A stretch of DNA of 64,000 bases. It comes from Hydractinia symbiolongicarpus. Taxonomy: Eukaryota; Cnidaria; Hydrozoa; Anthoathecata; Hydractiniidae. Position numbers and translations under genes: made by a program. Below, piece after piece: positions 1 to 12,700 of this stretch; positions within the stretch are counted from its first letter, which is position 1, and each line of letters opens with the position of its first letter. The notes below the pieces were generated by a model that was given only the letters and a program-made list of their open reading frames with translations, was not told the origin of the DNA and did no database searches. Location: assembly GCF_029227915.1 (NCBI RefSeq), contig NC_079882.1, forward strand, positions 12,400,001 through 12,464,000. The letters run 5' to 3'.

Positions 1-3000
1 TTCAGGAAGCATCGTTTGACTACATGGAAAAAGCTAGTGAAATTCAATTGCTTGAAGCTTTAGATGAGCTGGAAGTAGCTCTAAGTAAAGTGGTATGTTT
101 TTATTTATGATTGATCAACATTATGTTAGCGAAGAGCAAACAATAATACTATATTTTGTTTTTTTAGGATCGACGTACTGATGGCAATCACATCTTTTTA
201 AATTTTGTCCCAGCTGTTATTATTGATCCACAGAAAGTAATCTCATGATATTAATTTAAGGCCTAATAATTTCAGGGTTATAATTAACCCAGTACTTTAA
301 TGTGCTATAAGTGTCTAGCTAATCAGTTGCTTAGAAATACTACTCTTTTCCTCCCTCCTTTGGCATTATATTTTAAACATTTTGAGGCATGAAATCAACA
401 TCCTAATGATTATTTGTGACCAATAAATATCAATGGTTATAATCTGTACTCCGTCATTTGTGTCTAGCTTGAGAACAGCATTCGAATGATAGTTATGAGG
501 CATGGTATGCGACTTTGGAAGTTGAGATGTCTCCAAGCTGAATTAAAGATGGTAGTGAGGTTAGAAGAAAATTTTTTTTCTTTAAATCAATGTAAAAAAA
601 AGAGAACACAATGATAATTTTTTATATTGTTTAGATTAACACCGGATGGTGCAAAAATACCACTTCGGTTATTTTTATCAAACCAATCCGGCTATTCCTT
701 GGATATTCACACTTACAAAGAAGTTGAGGATCCTGTCTCTGGTGAGGTATGGTAATAAACAAACAAGCAAATACTGCCTATGATATGTATTGATTAGAGG
801 ATATCTGGGCATAATTTGTTAATAATTTGTTTATTGTTTATATATTTGTGGTTATATGTTTTATTTTAAGATCATATTTCAATCTTATGGTGATGTTCAA
901 GGCAAGTTTCACGGCCTTCTAAATACAACACCTTACATGACAAAGGACCATTTGCAAGTATGTTACCTGCCTATTCTGACATAATCATTTTGTGCATTTT
1001 TTTATTAATCATGCTAATTTTGTGTTTTAGTATAAACGGTTTGCTGCCCAATGTCAAAGTACAACCTATGTTTATGATTTTCCTGAGCTGTTCTCCCAGG
1101 TAATCCTTTCTTTCAATAAATTTTATATATATCACCCTCAGGATTTTGCAGTCTTTTATAATTATTCTGTTCTGCTTTTTAGGGATTAACAAAGCAATGG
1201 AAACAATGGTTCTCCACACGGGGGATGAAATTTGAACTTAAGAAAGAAATTGTAAGCCCTTTATAAACCAGATGCTGCTTTTTTTGTGCAACCTCTGGTT
1301 CTTTTTTTCAATTTTTTTTGCTGTTTTTAATACTTGTAGGTTAAATTTACGGAATTATACATAGATCGCAAAAATAAATTAGTTAGCATTAACAGACTGC
1401 CTGGAGAAAATGAGGTTTGTTTGTTTATTTGTTTGTTTGTTTGTTATGCTTACAACGCTCAAAAAATTTGTACTATTGTTTCTCATATAATTAAGAGGGT
1501 TAGCACACTCTTGATTTTCTTTAGAAAAAGTTTTGAATATTTGTTTTTTCAGTGTGGGATTGTGGCTTGGGATGTAACTTTGTGTACTCCTGAATATCCT
1601 GAAGGAAGACAGGTAAATGAATTTACTTCATTTAATTTTAATTGTACAACTTAAGCATTCTTACAACAAGTAATATTTTTTAGCTATTCATATGCGCTAA
1701 CGACATCACATATCTGAATGGTACAGTAGCATTGGAAGAAGATTATTTGTATAATGTAAGTAAACGTCTGAAGAAAGCACAAGTGAAACTTTTTTATGTT
1801 TATTTTAAATAATATGTTTTTGTTATAATTACTTTTAGGAAGTGTTAAAGTTGGCTATTTCAAAAGGTCTTCCATTCATTTACATTTCTGCGAATAGTGG
1901 TGCACGCATGGGATTAGCAGAGGATGTTAAACATACTTTTAAGGTTGCTTGGAATGTAAAGAATGAACCTGACAAAGTAGGTTTATGTTGATTCATAACT
2001 TCATAAGGTCAGTCATGAAAGTGAATCATTTTTCTAGACAAAAGTTTGTTGATCATATTCAACAAACAAAACGTGTTTATTGATAATCTACAATAACTTT
2101 TATGTTATTTTTACGTTGTAAATTTTTAGGGCTTCCAATATTTGTATCTCACACCAGCTGAATTCAAGAAGGTACAGCTATTCTAATATACTGTTGCAAT
2201 AAGTGAACATAATTTAGTTAAAGATAATATGTTTTTTAGATGGCTGCAACTAACTCGATACGAGCTGAACCAATTGAAGAAAATGGTGAATGTCGTTACA
2301 AAATAACAGATATAATTGGTCAGTATCTTTATAATGTTTGTTGCTTTATAACAATAACTACTCTTATTTAAAATCACCTTTAGAAATTAAATATCCTTAA
2401 ACTCTTTAATGTATCCTGTACATGGGACAGCTAAAGATTTACCTGGAATGAGATTTTAAACTGATGTCAGGGTTTTGTAAACTGTGCATGTTCCAAAACT
2501 GTTTACACATGCACCATAACTTTTTGAACATATGCAATAGCTTTGTACACATTGCACAATAATTTAATGGCAAAATTTAGAAAGAAACTTTATTTTGATC
2601 TAAATGAAATTTCATTTCTAAATTATTTCACCAAAATAAATTTATTTCGCCCAAAAACATGTAAATGTTTAAAAGTACTATACCAGAGACCGAGATGTTT
2701 ATTTAAAGGCTGCCTAAATCACTGTAGAAAATTTTAATGCCCCTTAAAATCCTTTGCTTGGTTTGACTTTATTTTCATTTCCCCTTTTTTAATTTTATTT
2801 TTTAGATATTTACTGTTTTGAATCTACTTGACATGTTTTTTTTTAAATAAAAATTTTCCCGAATTCTGAGCACAAATTATTACAATGACAAAACTTTTTA
2901 AAAAAGAAATCGAAAGTACCCCTTCTCTATTTTGAGTGTTTTGGATATAATTGTAATTTGTCTGTAAATTGATTTTTTCTCTTTGCAGGAAAAGAATCTG

Positions 3001-6000
3001 GTCTTGGTGTAGAAAACCTTAAAGGGTCAGGACTAATTGCAGGACGAACATCAGAGGCATATGAAAAAATTTTTACATTAACTTTGGTATGTCATTTCTT
3101 TTTTTCTTTGCTTTTGTGCTGGCATAGTTGGATTGTAATTTATGCATTTTTAGCAAAACTTGAAACAAAGTGACTAAAGGAATCGTTCTAGAAAAATTCT
3201 CAGGTTCAAAAGTTGTTTATATTCCAGGCAAAATATATCTTTATCCCATATATATTTCTGACTAGGGCTCACAAAGTCAACAAAAGAATTTGTATTTATC
3301 ATATGCTGCACTGTTTTAGGTTACATGTCGTACTGTTGGCATTGGTTCATATTTAACACGACTTGGTCAACGAATCATACAAGTTGAAAATTCTTCTATT
3401 CTTCTAACAGGCCATCATGCATTGAACAAGGTAAATAGAATCACTACTCTAATCTAGAATATTTATTTTTGTGACATTTTAATAAATTAATTGGTACATT
3501 ACCCACTAACATATGTTTTTCTGATACATTTACTGTCTATCTATAAATACCTCTATTTTGTCTGTCTCTGTGCAAAATGGTACCACAGTAACAACATGCA
3601 TGAAATGCAGTATATAAAGGACAGATAAAACTGTGGATTTTTAGTCTATATTATAATGCTTGTTGTGAGGCAAAGAATGTTTGCTGTGAAGATCATGTTT
3701 TCTTACCTAAAATTAATTTTTATTGTTACCATCTTAGCTTCTAGGCAGGCAAGTTTATACCTCCAACTCGCAGTTAGGTGGTACACAAATAATGCACAAA
3801 AATGGTTAGTTGTTATTCCACTTCTTGTTTCAAACACATGTCACGTGAGCAGAATTTATATTCAAATATGTTCTTGGCCAAAAAAAAGCATAAATTTATA
3901 ATGCCAATATTTTTCTTTCTTTTTCTTCGCTTTTTTATTATTTTCTGTTTTTGTATATCATGAATGTAATTTGAATTCCTAATTAACGAAGGTCTGGCTA
4001 TTATTACTTGTGTGCTGCTTTAAATTCTCTTTGCAAAAAGTACTTTGGAGTATAAAATAGTATAATTAGTTTTCCATGTATTTTATTAGGTGTCAGTCAT
4101 TTAGTTGTTAGTGATGATTTGGGGGGTGTGGTAGAGATCTTGAAGTGGCTTTCTTATATCCCAAAGGTAAGCAACCTATGAACAGCATAAAGACAACAAC
4201 AAAAACAACATCAATTGAGTGAGTCGTAAAAATATTTTTTAGTTTAAAAGTGCACCACTTCCAGTGGAAGACATTCTTGATCCTGTTGACAGAGATATTT
4301 CATTCACACCAACAAAGTCACCTTTTGATGCAAGATATTTAATAACAGGTCGTCCACACCCAGGTGCTGACAATTGTTTATCTATTATAGAAAATAATGT
4401 AATTTAAAAAAAACCCAGAGAATTTCTTTAAATCTTTAAATCTTTTTTGTTTTAAACTTGTAATCCAAATTCTGTTACCTACCTTTGTTATAATATGATA
4501 TTTAATTTGTGAGAACTCTTTTTAGATGATTCAACCAAATGGGAAAGTGGATTGTTTGATAAAGATTCGTTTACTGAAGTTTTACAGGGATGGGCGAAGA
4601 CGGTCATTTGTGGAAGAGCAAGGTAGATAAATATCTTCATTATGAAATTGGTCTTGAAGCCTTTAAATTTAAGGGTTATTTATAAAGAGCTGTATAAATA
4701 AAAAGTTAATATTTTTATTAATTTAAATGTCCGTAAAAACTATCTGTGAAAATAGGCTTTTTAACGTTAGATAAGGATGATGGGGCATCCCTCCTCTCAT
4801 AAACCTCCGAAATTTAGTAAAGGAACGAAAAACGTACCATGATAAATGGAAAAAGAGACAAAGTTGAAATATATAATTGACATTCGGTATGAAACCAAGA
4901 ACATCAAGCCATATGCTATGTAATGTACTGTGCAATGAACTATTTAAATAAACTTTCTTATTGTTGATGATGGGTGAAGGTTTGTTAATTTGATAAGGTG
5001 ATATCTGTACTACTATTTTAAGGCTGGGAGGTATACCTGTAGGTGTCATACTACCTGAGATACAACCTGTTGAGAAATGCATACCTCCAGACCCTGCTGA
5101 TCTCGATTCAGAAACAAAGGTAAAATGTTTGCTCACATTTACTTTGAGGATGAGAATCATGAAAATGGATTTTTAGCATGTTCTGTTTTCAATATCTTTT
5201 ATATAGACCATTGTACAAGCTGGCCAAGTATGGTACCCAGACTCTTCATTCAAGACCGCTCAGGCAATTGTTGATTTTAACAAAGAGGAACTACCATTGA
5301 TTATCTTGGCGAATTGGAGAGGCTTTTCAGGTGGCATGAAAGGTAATTTGTTACATTTACATGTTTACATTAGGTGGTGATTATAAATATGAAAATCAGC
5401 ACCAACCTTTTGAACTCTGTAGATATGTATGATGAAGTTTTAAAGTTCGGTTCTTACATTGTGGATGCATTACGAAAATACAACCAACAAGTCTTGATTT
5501 ATATTCCCCCCTATGGTGAGCTGAGAGGTGGTGCGTGGGTGGTTGTGGATCCCAGTATTAACCCGGAGCACATGGAAATGTATGCAGATGAGGAATCCAG
5601 GTAATAAAATGTTACATTTCCGTGATAGGAAACTGGTACATAAAATTTTCAAATATTTAACTGGCTAAAAGATTTTTACTAAACCTAGGCTAATTTTTAT
5701 TGTCACATGGTTAAGTTTTCGAAGTTAAATTTTCGTGTTAATAGGTTTTTCTTAGGACCAGTCTAGTTACAACAAAAAAGTATTTCTTTTGACTTAGTGT
5801 ATGAATACTTTTAATATACTTTTGGGTTTTAGGGGTGGTGTTCTTGAACCCTCAGGTACGTGTGAAATAAAGTTTAGGCGAAAAGACCTGGTAAAGACAA
5901 TGAAAAGACTAGATGACAAGTATGCTAATATGTCAAAGTTACTAACCACTCCAGGTAATTGTAATTGGTAACCTTTAAAGTATTTAAGTTTTGTGCATGT

Positions 6001-7557
6001 TTTATTTAGCTTTTTTGTACTTTCAATATTTTGCTGTTTTTGAAATTTGCTGTATAAATTATCTTGTATTGTGATTATATCAGATTTGCCTGACAAGGAA
6101 CGCATCAAGATTGAAAAAAAACTTGCAGAAAAAGAAAAAGAACTTTTGCCTGTTTACCAACGGGTTAGTTTGTTTGTGTTGTATTATACCTGTAAAACTA
6201 AATTTGTTCTCTGCACTTGTTATATCACTTTCTAAACTAACACGTTAAAAAACGATTGTGTGATTTGGATTTTTGCATGTTTTCTTTCTTTCGCAATTCT
6301 TACCTCTACATTTTTTTAAAGTCTAAGCCAGCACATTGGTTTTGACATCAATTTCTTCCTCCTAGATTGCAATTAATTACTGTGATTTACATGACACGCC
6401 GGGACGAATGCAAGAAAAAGGTGTTGTTAACGTAAGATTCGTCTTTCATTCTCTTTTTTTTAGTGTGAATTTACTATGTAGAAGTTATACTAAACTTTAT
6501 GTACAGGGTGTACTTAAGTGGCGAAATGCACGGACATTCTTGTATTGGAGGTTAAAACGATTGCTGTTGCAAGACAGAGTAAGAAACATGATGTCGTCCA
6601 ATAGTTGGTAAGCTTCTGTTTTGTTCTATTTTTCAAATTGGAATAAAACATTTTCAACCTTCCGTTGTGCATACAACTATTTATATTTTTTAGTGAATGC
6701 ACAAAAGCACGAATAGAATCTGTAATTCATCGACTGTTCCTTGAATCCAAAGGTTCATCTCAGGTTAGTGTTCAGATATAAAACATCAAGTGATAATTTG
6801 TCTTTTATTTTAATTTTTTAAAGGTGAATCTTCCAACTCAAAAAATATTTTTGAAATTTCTTCCCATGAAATGAAGTACAAATGTTCCAAATCATATACA
6901 TAATTACTTCCCTTAAATTACCTAAAATCATTTTAATATCTGCCAGAACTGTTTACGAACGTGCAAACTAACGAAAAAACGCTGAGTTTTATTTGTTATA
7001 TAATAATATCTTTATAGTCTTATTTATGGGAAGACAATAAGTTTGTTTCAAAATGGATGGAGTCAGACTTGTCTCAAGAAGATAATTCTGTTATCAAGGA
7101 GTATGCAAAGTGGTTCAAAAGAGATGCTGTACTAAGAGAAATAAAAAAGTATACATATTTTTTGTCTTGAAATAAAAACCCAACAATCCGATCTTATAAT
7201 CAAAATCTTTATAACCTTGAACATTATTTTCTAAAAAGGTGAATTACACAAGGATCTTTATTTGTCTAAGTTTTATGTTTGAATCTTTTGTTATATTAAT
7301 GTTATAGCATTGTCGATTTAAATCCTGATGTTGCCATGGAAGCAATCGTTCACATGACACAACAAATAAATTCCGCAAAACGTTGTGAACTTTCGCGCGT
7401 GTTGCAAGAATTAAACACAAGCTGCGAGGAAGAGGATCATACATTAGAAACTGTCCCTGAGTCCGCGGTATCACGTGATGTCCGGTTACCAGCACGCACT
7501 GCATCTTTACCCAGCACTCTTTATGCTCTGTCCGAATCAAATTCTTCTGATAATTAG
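1..7557 (+). CDS. ACACA: Acetyl-CoA carboxylase, C-terminal part (29 exons, 5' end outside window)
   Basis: Acetyl-CoA carboxylase makes malonyl-CoA for fatty-acid synthesis. The window holds the last 951 residues, the central-to-carboxyltransferase portion; the biotin carboxylase and biotin carrier parts lie upstream. Exons: 1-92, 168-236, 468-559, 635-746, 871-957, 1031-1099, 1183-1251, 1340-1414, 1553-1612, 1684-1755, 1839-1976, 2130-2171, 2240-2318, 2989-3086, 3320-3430, 3738-3804, 4090-4166, 4243-4363, 4526-4622, 5023-5119, 5207-5342, 5423-5600, 5833-5954, 6084-6163, 6366-6431, 6507-6607, 6694-6763, 7018-7148, 7308-7557. All have GT-AG borders and matching phases. Family landmarks seen: [14 protein letters not shown] (exon 1839), [10 protein letters not shown] across exons 2240/2989, LTGHHALNK (3320), [11 protein letters not shown] (5207/5423), AELRGG-like ELRGGAWVV (5423), [13 protein letters not shown] (5833), [12 protein letters not shown] (6366), and MEAIVHMTQ near the end (7308). 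The match to animal ACC is continuous, so the enzyme looks functional. Invertebrates usually have one ACC, so ACACA versus ACACB is not meaningful here. Confidence 0.95.
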
Positions 7558-7729
7558 TGTCAAATTTTGTAATATAGTAGCCTACACACATTGTCTGAAT
7601 TGAATAATTTATTATAATTTGTCTTGCGAGGTGTTGATTTTGTATTTCTTTGTGTGCTTTCTTACGTGTCCTTGTTGAAGACCATAATTTCATTGTGAGG
7701 GTTTTATGAAGACTCTAATTTTTCGTCAT

Positions 7730-7735
7730 AATAAA
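7730..7735 (+). terminator. Probable poly(A) signal of the ACC gene
   Basis: Canonical AATAAA hexamer about 170 bases downstream of the ACC stop codon, on the same strand. Position and sequence fit a cleavage/polyadenylation signal; transcript ends would be needed to prove it. Confidence 0.5.
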
Positions 7736-8639
7736 CGTCAAGATTGGTTACCATTTTAAGCCTGAAAATTTAAGTCATTTTTTTAGTCCACCTTAGCCAC
7801 CATCTTTGTTTGTACTTTTTATTTCTTCGTTTTATGTTTGTATGATGTGTTTAAATCATCTTCAGTGTGAATCTATACTAGTTCCACATTATTTGATAGA
7901 TTTTTTTATGACGTACTTTAACAATTCTTAACAACAATTCTTGTTTCTAGTTTATATAAAAATATAGTTGTATATTTTTAGGGGCAATCACAGACTCAAT
8001 TGGAGGCTTTTTAAATGAAAAACATTGAAGAAATTTCAGGGAAGGAAAATTTAAAGATCTTGGTTTACTAAAAAACAAAAAATTGTTTGCGCTGATATAG
8101 GAAATTTTTTTTCCCTGTGTATGTTGTGAATACTATTTTTCTTGTTAGATAGAGGATATTTATGTCGAGCCAGCACAGTTTCTTTTTTATTAACAAAGAT
8201 TTCGCCAATCCTTTTTGTACAAAGCTTGTATATAACTAACATGACCAATATCTACTTATATTATGAATAGGCAAATCTAATTGGTGGGCATTCAGGACTC
8301 TCGGTTTGCTCAAAAACTAAAGAAAAAACAAAGGCAAAATCATGAAATTAATGAAATACAAGAAAAATCACAGAGACTAAGATACTGGTAGACCTCTTGC
8401 GTATAAAAAATTGATTGATATTCAAGTGAAACATTTTCTTTGATACTGTGCAAATGTTTTCCATATGAACAACTTATTAAAGTTATAACACTCACAGCAG
8501 AACAACAACTTTCTACATTCCTAAAACCGCTATGATTGCTTGTCATTTCTCCACGTCTCTCTCCTACATTTTCTCTAGTCCCTCTTTAATGCAAGCTTAA
8601 CTCTCATGCTCTGGTTTCTTGCTTGGGATATAAACACAA

Positions 8640-8692
8640 TTTTGTTTACTTGTTTGTTTTTGTTTGTTTGTTTTTGTTTGTTTGTTTGTCTG
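8640..8692. repeat. TTTG-type simple repeat
   Basis: Run of imperfect TTTG units followed by TCTGCTTACAAC. A similar (TTTG)n stretch followed by TATGCTTACAAC lies in an ACC intron at about 1415-1453, so the two may share an origin in one dispersed repeat. Confidence 0.6.
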
Positions 8693-9294
8693 CTTACAAC
8701 ATATTACGTATATATTAGTAGTTTATTATTTTTGTTAACAACGTTTTTGCAAAATATTTATTTAGAAAACGATATTTTAATCAATTAGGGAATAATTATT
8801 CTTGAAGGTATATTTCGAATGTATTTTATTCTAACGAGTATGCCACCTTAACCAAAAACACTTTTTGTATGGGTACTGAGACATCATGTATTAGTTGCTA
8901 AGAATTTTAAGGTTGTGGTTCATAGAGGACATCACAATCTTTTATAGCATGGCTGTTCTGTTATATATGTTTTTGTTGAATTTGCTTTATTACCCCCTGA
9001 ATTTGCTAACTACCTCCTTATCTGTGTTTTAGTAAAAATTCAGGTATAATTTTTGAATCACCTGAGATCAAGTTCAATATCATCAAGGACTCCCTCTCAA
9101 AGAGTCCCTTGGTCAACTACTGCAGTCATTATTTTCTCTCTTTTTCTCAAACGTCCTTTTCTCAAAGCTAACTTTATCTTCACAAGTTGCATTCCATGTA
9201 AATTTCTCGAAATGTCGTAAATGATCCATTAAATGCGTTTCTTAAAAAAAAAGAGTTTTACCCTGGGCGTTTAATCAGATGTACGATTATTCTG

Positions 9295-9332
9295 AAGGGG
9301 GGAGGGTTATTTTAAAATAACCCTCCCCCCTT
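9295..9332. repeat. Perfect 38-bp palindrome
   Basis: The left arm AAGGGGGGAGGGTTATTTT (9295-9313) is followed directly by its exact reverse complement (9314-9332), with no spacer. One arm is G-rich and the other C-rich, around an A/T core. It is intergenic, 460 bases upstream of the TASOR-like start codon. Confidence 0.9.
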
Positions 9333-9791
9333 GTATGTTGATTGTATGTTGTGGTTGCTCTGATATTTTTTTTAGTATTATAATGAATTCTAAAAGTTCG
9401 ATAAAACATCTCTACCGTGCTAACACTTTTGGATATAAATGAAAAAATTAAACAAAATAGGAATAAATAAGAGCAGTTTTTATCAGCGCGGAATTACCTT
9501 TTGATTCCCCCCTTTTCAAATAAACGTTCATGGGTGGTTGTATATTCATTTCTAATAGCATACCACAATTTATTTGAACATGCACGATTTTTAGGTGTGC
9601 ATTTAATCGATCATTTACGGTATTTTCAATATAACTGGTGTTTTTGTCACAAATTTGAATTTGAATGTGCAGATATTTTGAATCCTGTCTTGAGTAACAT
9701 TTCATGACAGAATTTTCACAAAAATATAAATGATCTTTATTATCAATAATTAGAAAACCATGGAAGTTACAAGACAAACAAGGTGACGATA

Positions 9792-12700
9792 ATGGAAGAT
9801 ACAAGCAACAGAGAGAGAAATACGAAGAAAAAAAAGTCATCCAAGAGTTCGAATGCAGTTGGTGAATGCGATGGGTTACCACCACCTCAATCACTACCTC
9901 TACCCTCGGTCAAGTCATACACAATACCTAGAAGGTTGACGACAAATAAAGGTATGGTCGGGAGGATAGTGGGTATTAACACTGCAAGGAAAAAAATTTG
10001 GCGTTACAAAAAGAAATAATGTAGATTCTATTTTTTGAAAATTGAATTTCAACTTTAGCATAACTGGTATAAATTCCATATGTATGTAATATTATACTTG
10101 GGTTGAAAAAGTATTAACACCAAGTCTTTAATAATCGACAATCCAAAACCATATTATAGTTTGATATGTATTCAACTTATACTTTTTTTCTGCACTTTTG
10201 GTATTCAGAGCTTTTAACACCAGCAACTCTCAACAGTCGAGAAGGAAAAGACATCATAAAGAATTTTGAAAACTCGTTGTGGGATGCTGATGCTGTTAAC
10301 TTCACATTTCATAATTTATACTTGGTAACGAATGCTAAACTGGAAGCCGAGGTGATTAATATTTAATATAAATAGTCGAGACAATTAAAAACTGTCATGT
10401 ATTCTGTGATTTCCAGTATTAGTTGTGAACAAACCTCTTAGGAAGCATCTTATAACTTTTATGATATCAGTTTTTCTATTACTGAATCAAGTGTTGGAAT
10501 GTGTTGGTGTTGTATGATTAGTCACTTTATGATTTATCGTTAAACATTTTAATGAATTATATGGGGTTTTAAATGTGGCCTTAATTATGAGCGAGTATAA
10601 TAAACCGCTTACCAAAACACTCCCTTTCCTCACTTTAAAAAAATATTGTTTCGGTTGCTTTAAAATGTCGGGTTACTTCATTGAATTTAATGTTGGTATA
10701 ATAAGTAACATCAGTGACCATTATATTTTTCCAGGATTTTTGTGTTAAAAGTTTTGTGCATGAGAAAATTAAGAGAAATTTGGACGATTAGAAAGAAATT
10801 TCTCTCTAAAAAACTTAATATGGTAAAATTTCAAGTTTTTTGTATAGCTAGTCTGTCATTAGCATATATGCGTGGTCATGGTAATTACTGAGATGTCCTT
10901 CTTTTAGACTACTTGGGTCAGTTATTTTAAAGTTTTTCTTCATAGTACGCAGCTAAAAGAAAAGACATGAGAAAAGAGAATCGCTCAGTTGCAGAAACAA
11001 CAGACAACTATGTGTTCAAACACATGAGAAAAATGGAAGAGGTGAAACACGTGTTGACTCGATTACTCCAAACTATAAGATGTATATTGTTATCACAAAA
11101 TACTTTGTTTTTTAGTGTGAAAGTATATGTCGACATGGTTTAACAATTCAAAAAAAAAATCAGAAAAATGTGTGCTCAATTGGTGATGGGACATGCGGTA
11201 TATACTTTTTTAATACTCTTCCTTTGTATGAGTGACCACGTTTTGATTGTGGTAGCTCTTTAAACGAATGACTAATAATCGTACACAGCAAGAAAGATAT
11301 CTCGCGTCTAAACATCAATTTGTTAGTATTTTATTGAACACTTTGTGAAATAAACTTGATTTCAATTTATATTTTAGGTGTTTACGTATGTCGTTGTGCT
11401 GACGTCATCACAAGAAAAAACCGTTTATACGATTATACATCTGAAGTAATAGTATTAGTCTTTAAAGTCATGAAAGTATGTACACTTTTATTACTTTTGC
11501 TAGTATCAGACTGTTGGCCTTGTGGTAGAGCGTTCGCCTCCAGTGCGGAAGGCCTTGGGTCCAAACCCTGGTCGTTTCATGTCAGTAAAAAAAGTGTGAA
11601 TCGATTATTTCTGCTTAACGTTCAGCATGAGAATAGGATTAATATCTTATGCGATTATCTAGTTGAGTGGCTGTTGTGTTTGAACGCCTTCCGTAGCTCA
11701 AATGAGAGCTTTAAATAACCCTTTGCAGGACACACATTAATCCAAGTTCTATTAGGAACTAAAGAGGCTGGGTAAATAATAGTAATAATAATAAAAAACT
11801 AAATTTAAAGATGTAATTGTTGCACACCTGTTGTTGTGTGACTGCTGCAGTGATAGAAACATCTCGACGACATTTGTTGTGCAACATTTCTTGTGTCGGA
11901 CAACATTTGTCTCCAATAAAGTCATAACTGTGATTCTTTTACAACTGTTTTGCAACATATGATATATCAAGAGAATCAATTTTAGCTAGTTTTTATCAAT
12001 TTCGCGAAGATCGGTTTCCGCGAAAATTATTTAAAAATTTGCTACCTTATCGGTAGTAAAAAGTCGGCAAAAAGTAACCAAATTTTGGCTAAGTGACTAA
12101 AATTTTTTACCGACCAAAAATTGTTGTTGATTTTTTTTCTATAGGCCACTATTTTTTACCGATTTTTTTATCAACTCAACAAGGCCAAGAGATACTTGGA
12201 CGTCTGGATCCGGTATACCTTTCTCGAGTTGTTGTAAAACCTGCTCGGAGAACCATTCATTATACTTGTTTGAAATGAAAGATTTGGCTAGTTTGTTTAC
12301 TGTGATGTCAAGCGGTTGGAACTTGTTTGTCGGGTAGTGTGGGACAATAGCAACCTGACAAAAATGTTTTTGCAAAGATCAATGACCAGACCGTTGTCTT
12401 GTATTTTGAAAGTATCCTTTATTATCAAAGACATTTGTTCTTTTGGGTATTTCAGGTTTCATTTCACTTCCTTTAGATATGGAAATATCACTGTTTTGAA
12501 GAGATCAGCCGACTTTTTTTGTGTTAGACCAATGATTCGCTGAAAATTTGACGTTAAAATCTGGAGGAAAATCATATTTAGGAGGGCATCTGCGTGTTTT
12601 TCCTTTATAAATAAGTTGGTTTGGCAGAAATTTACCAGTCATACTGACAGTAAAGGTTCCAGTTATTTGTCTTTTATCGTCTATTCCTTTGATTGGAACA

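Larger units (their letters stand above)
7558..9791. other. Intergenic region, ACC to TASOR-like gene
   Basis: No coding sequence that I can support. It begins with the ACC 3' untranslated region; a polyadenylation signal AATAAA lies at 7730-7735, about 170 bases after the stop. It also contains a TTTG-rich simple repeat around 8640-8692 and a perfect 38-bp palindrome at 9295-9332, listed separately. The short open frames here have no family resemblance. Confidence 0.6.

Noticed and set aside
11509-11585. Functional tRNA gene
   Set aside because: Promoter-like boxes are present but the acceptor and anticodon stems do not pair well and the sequence runs on into a SINE body and tail.
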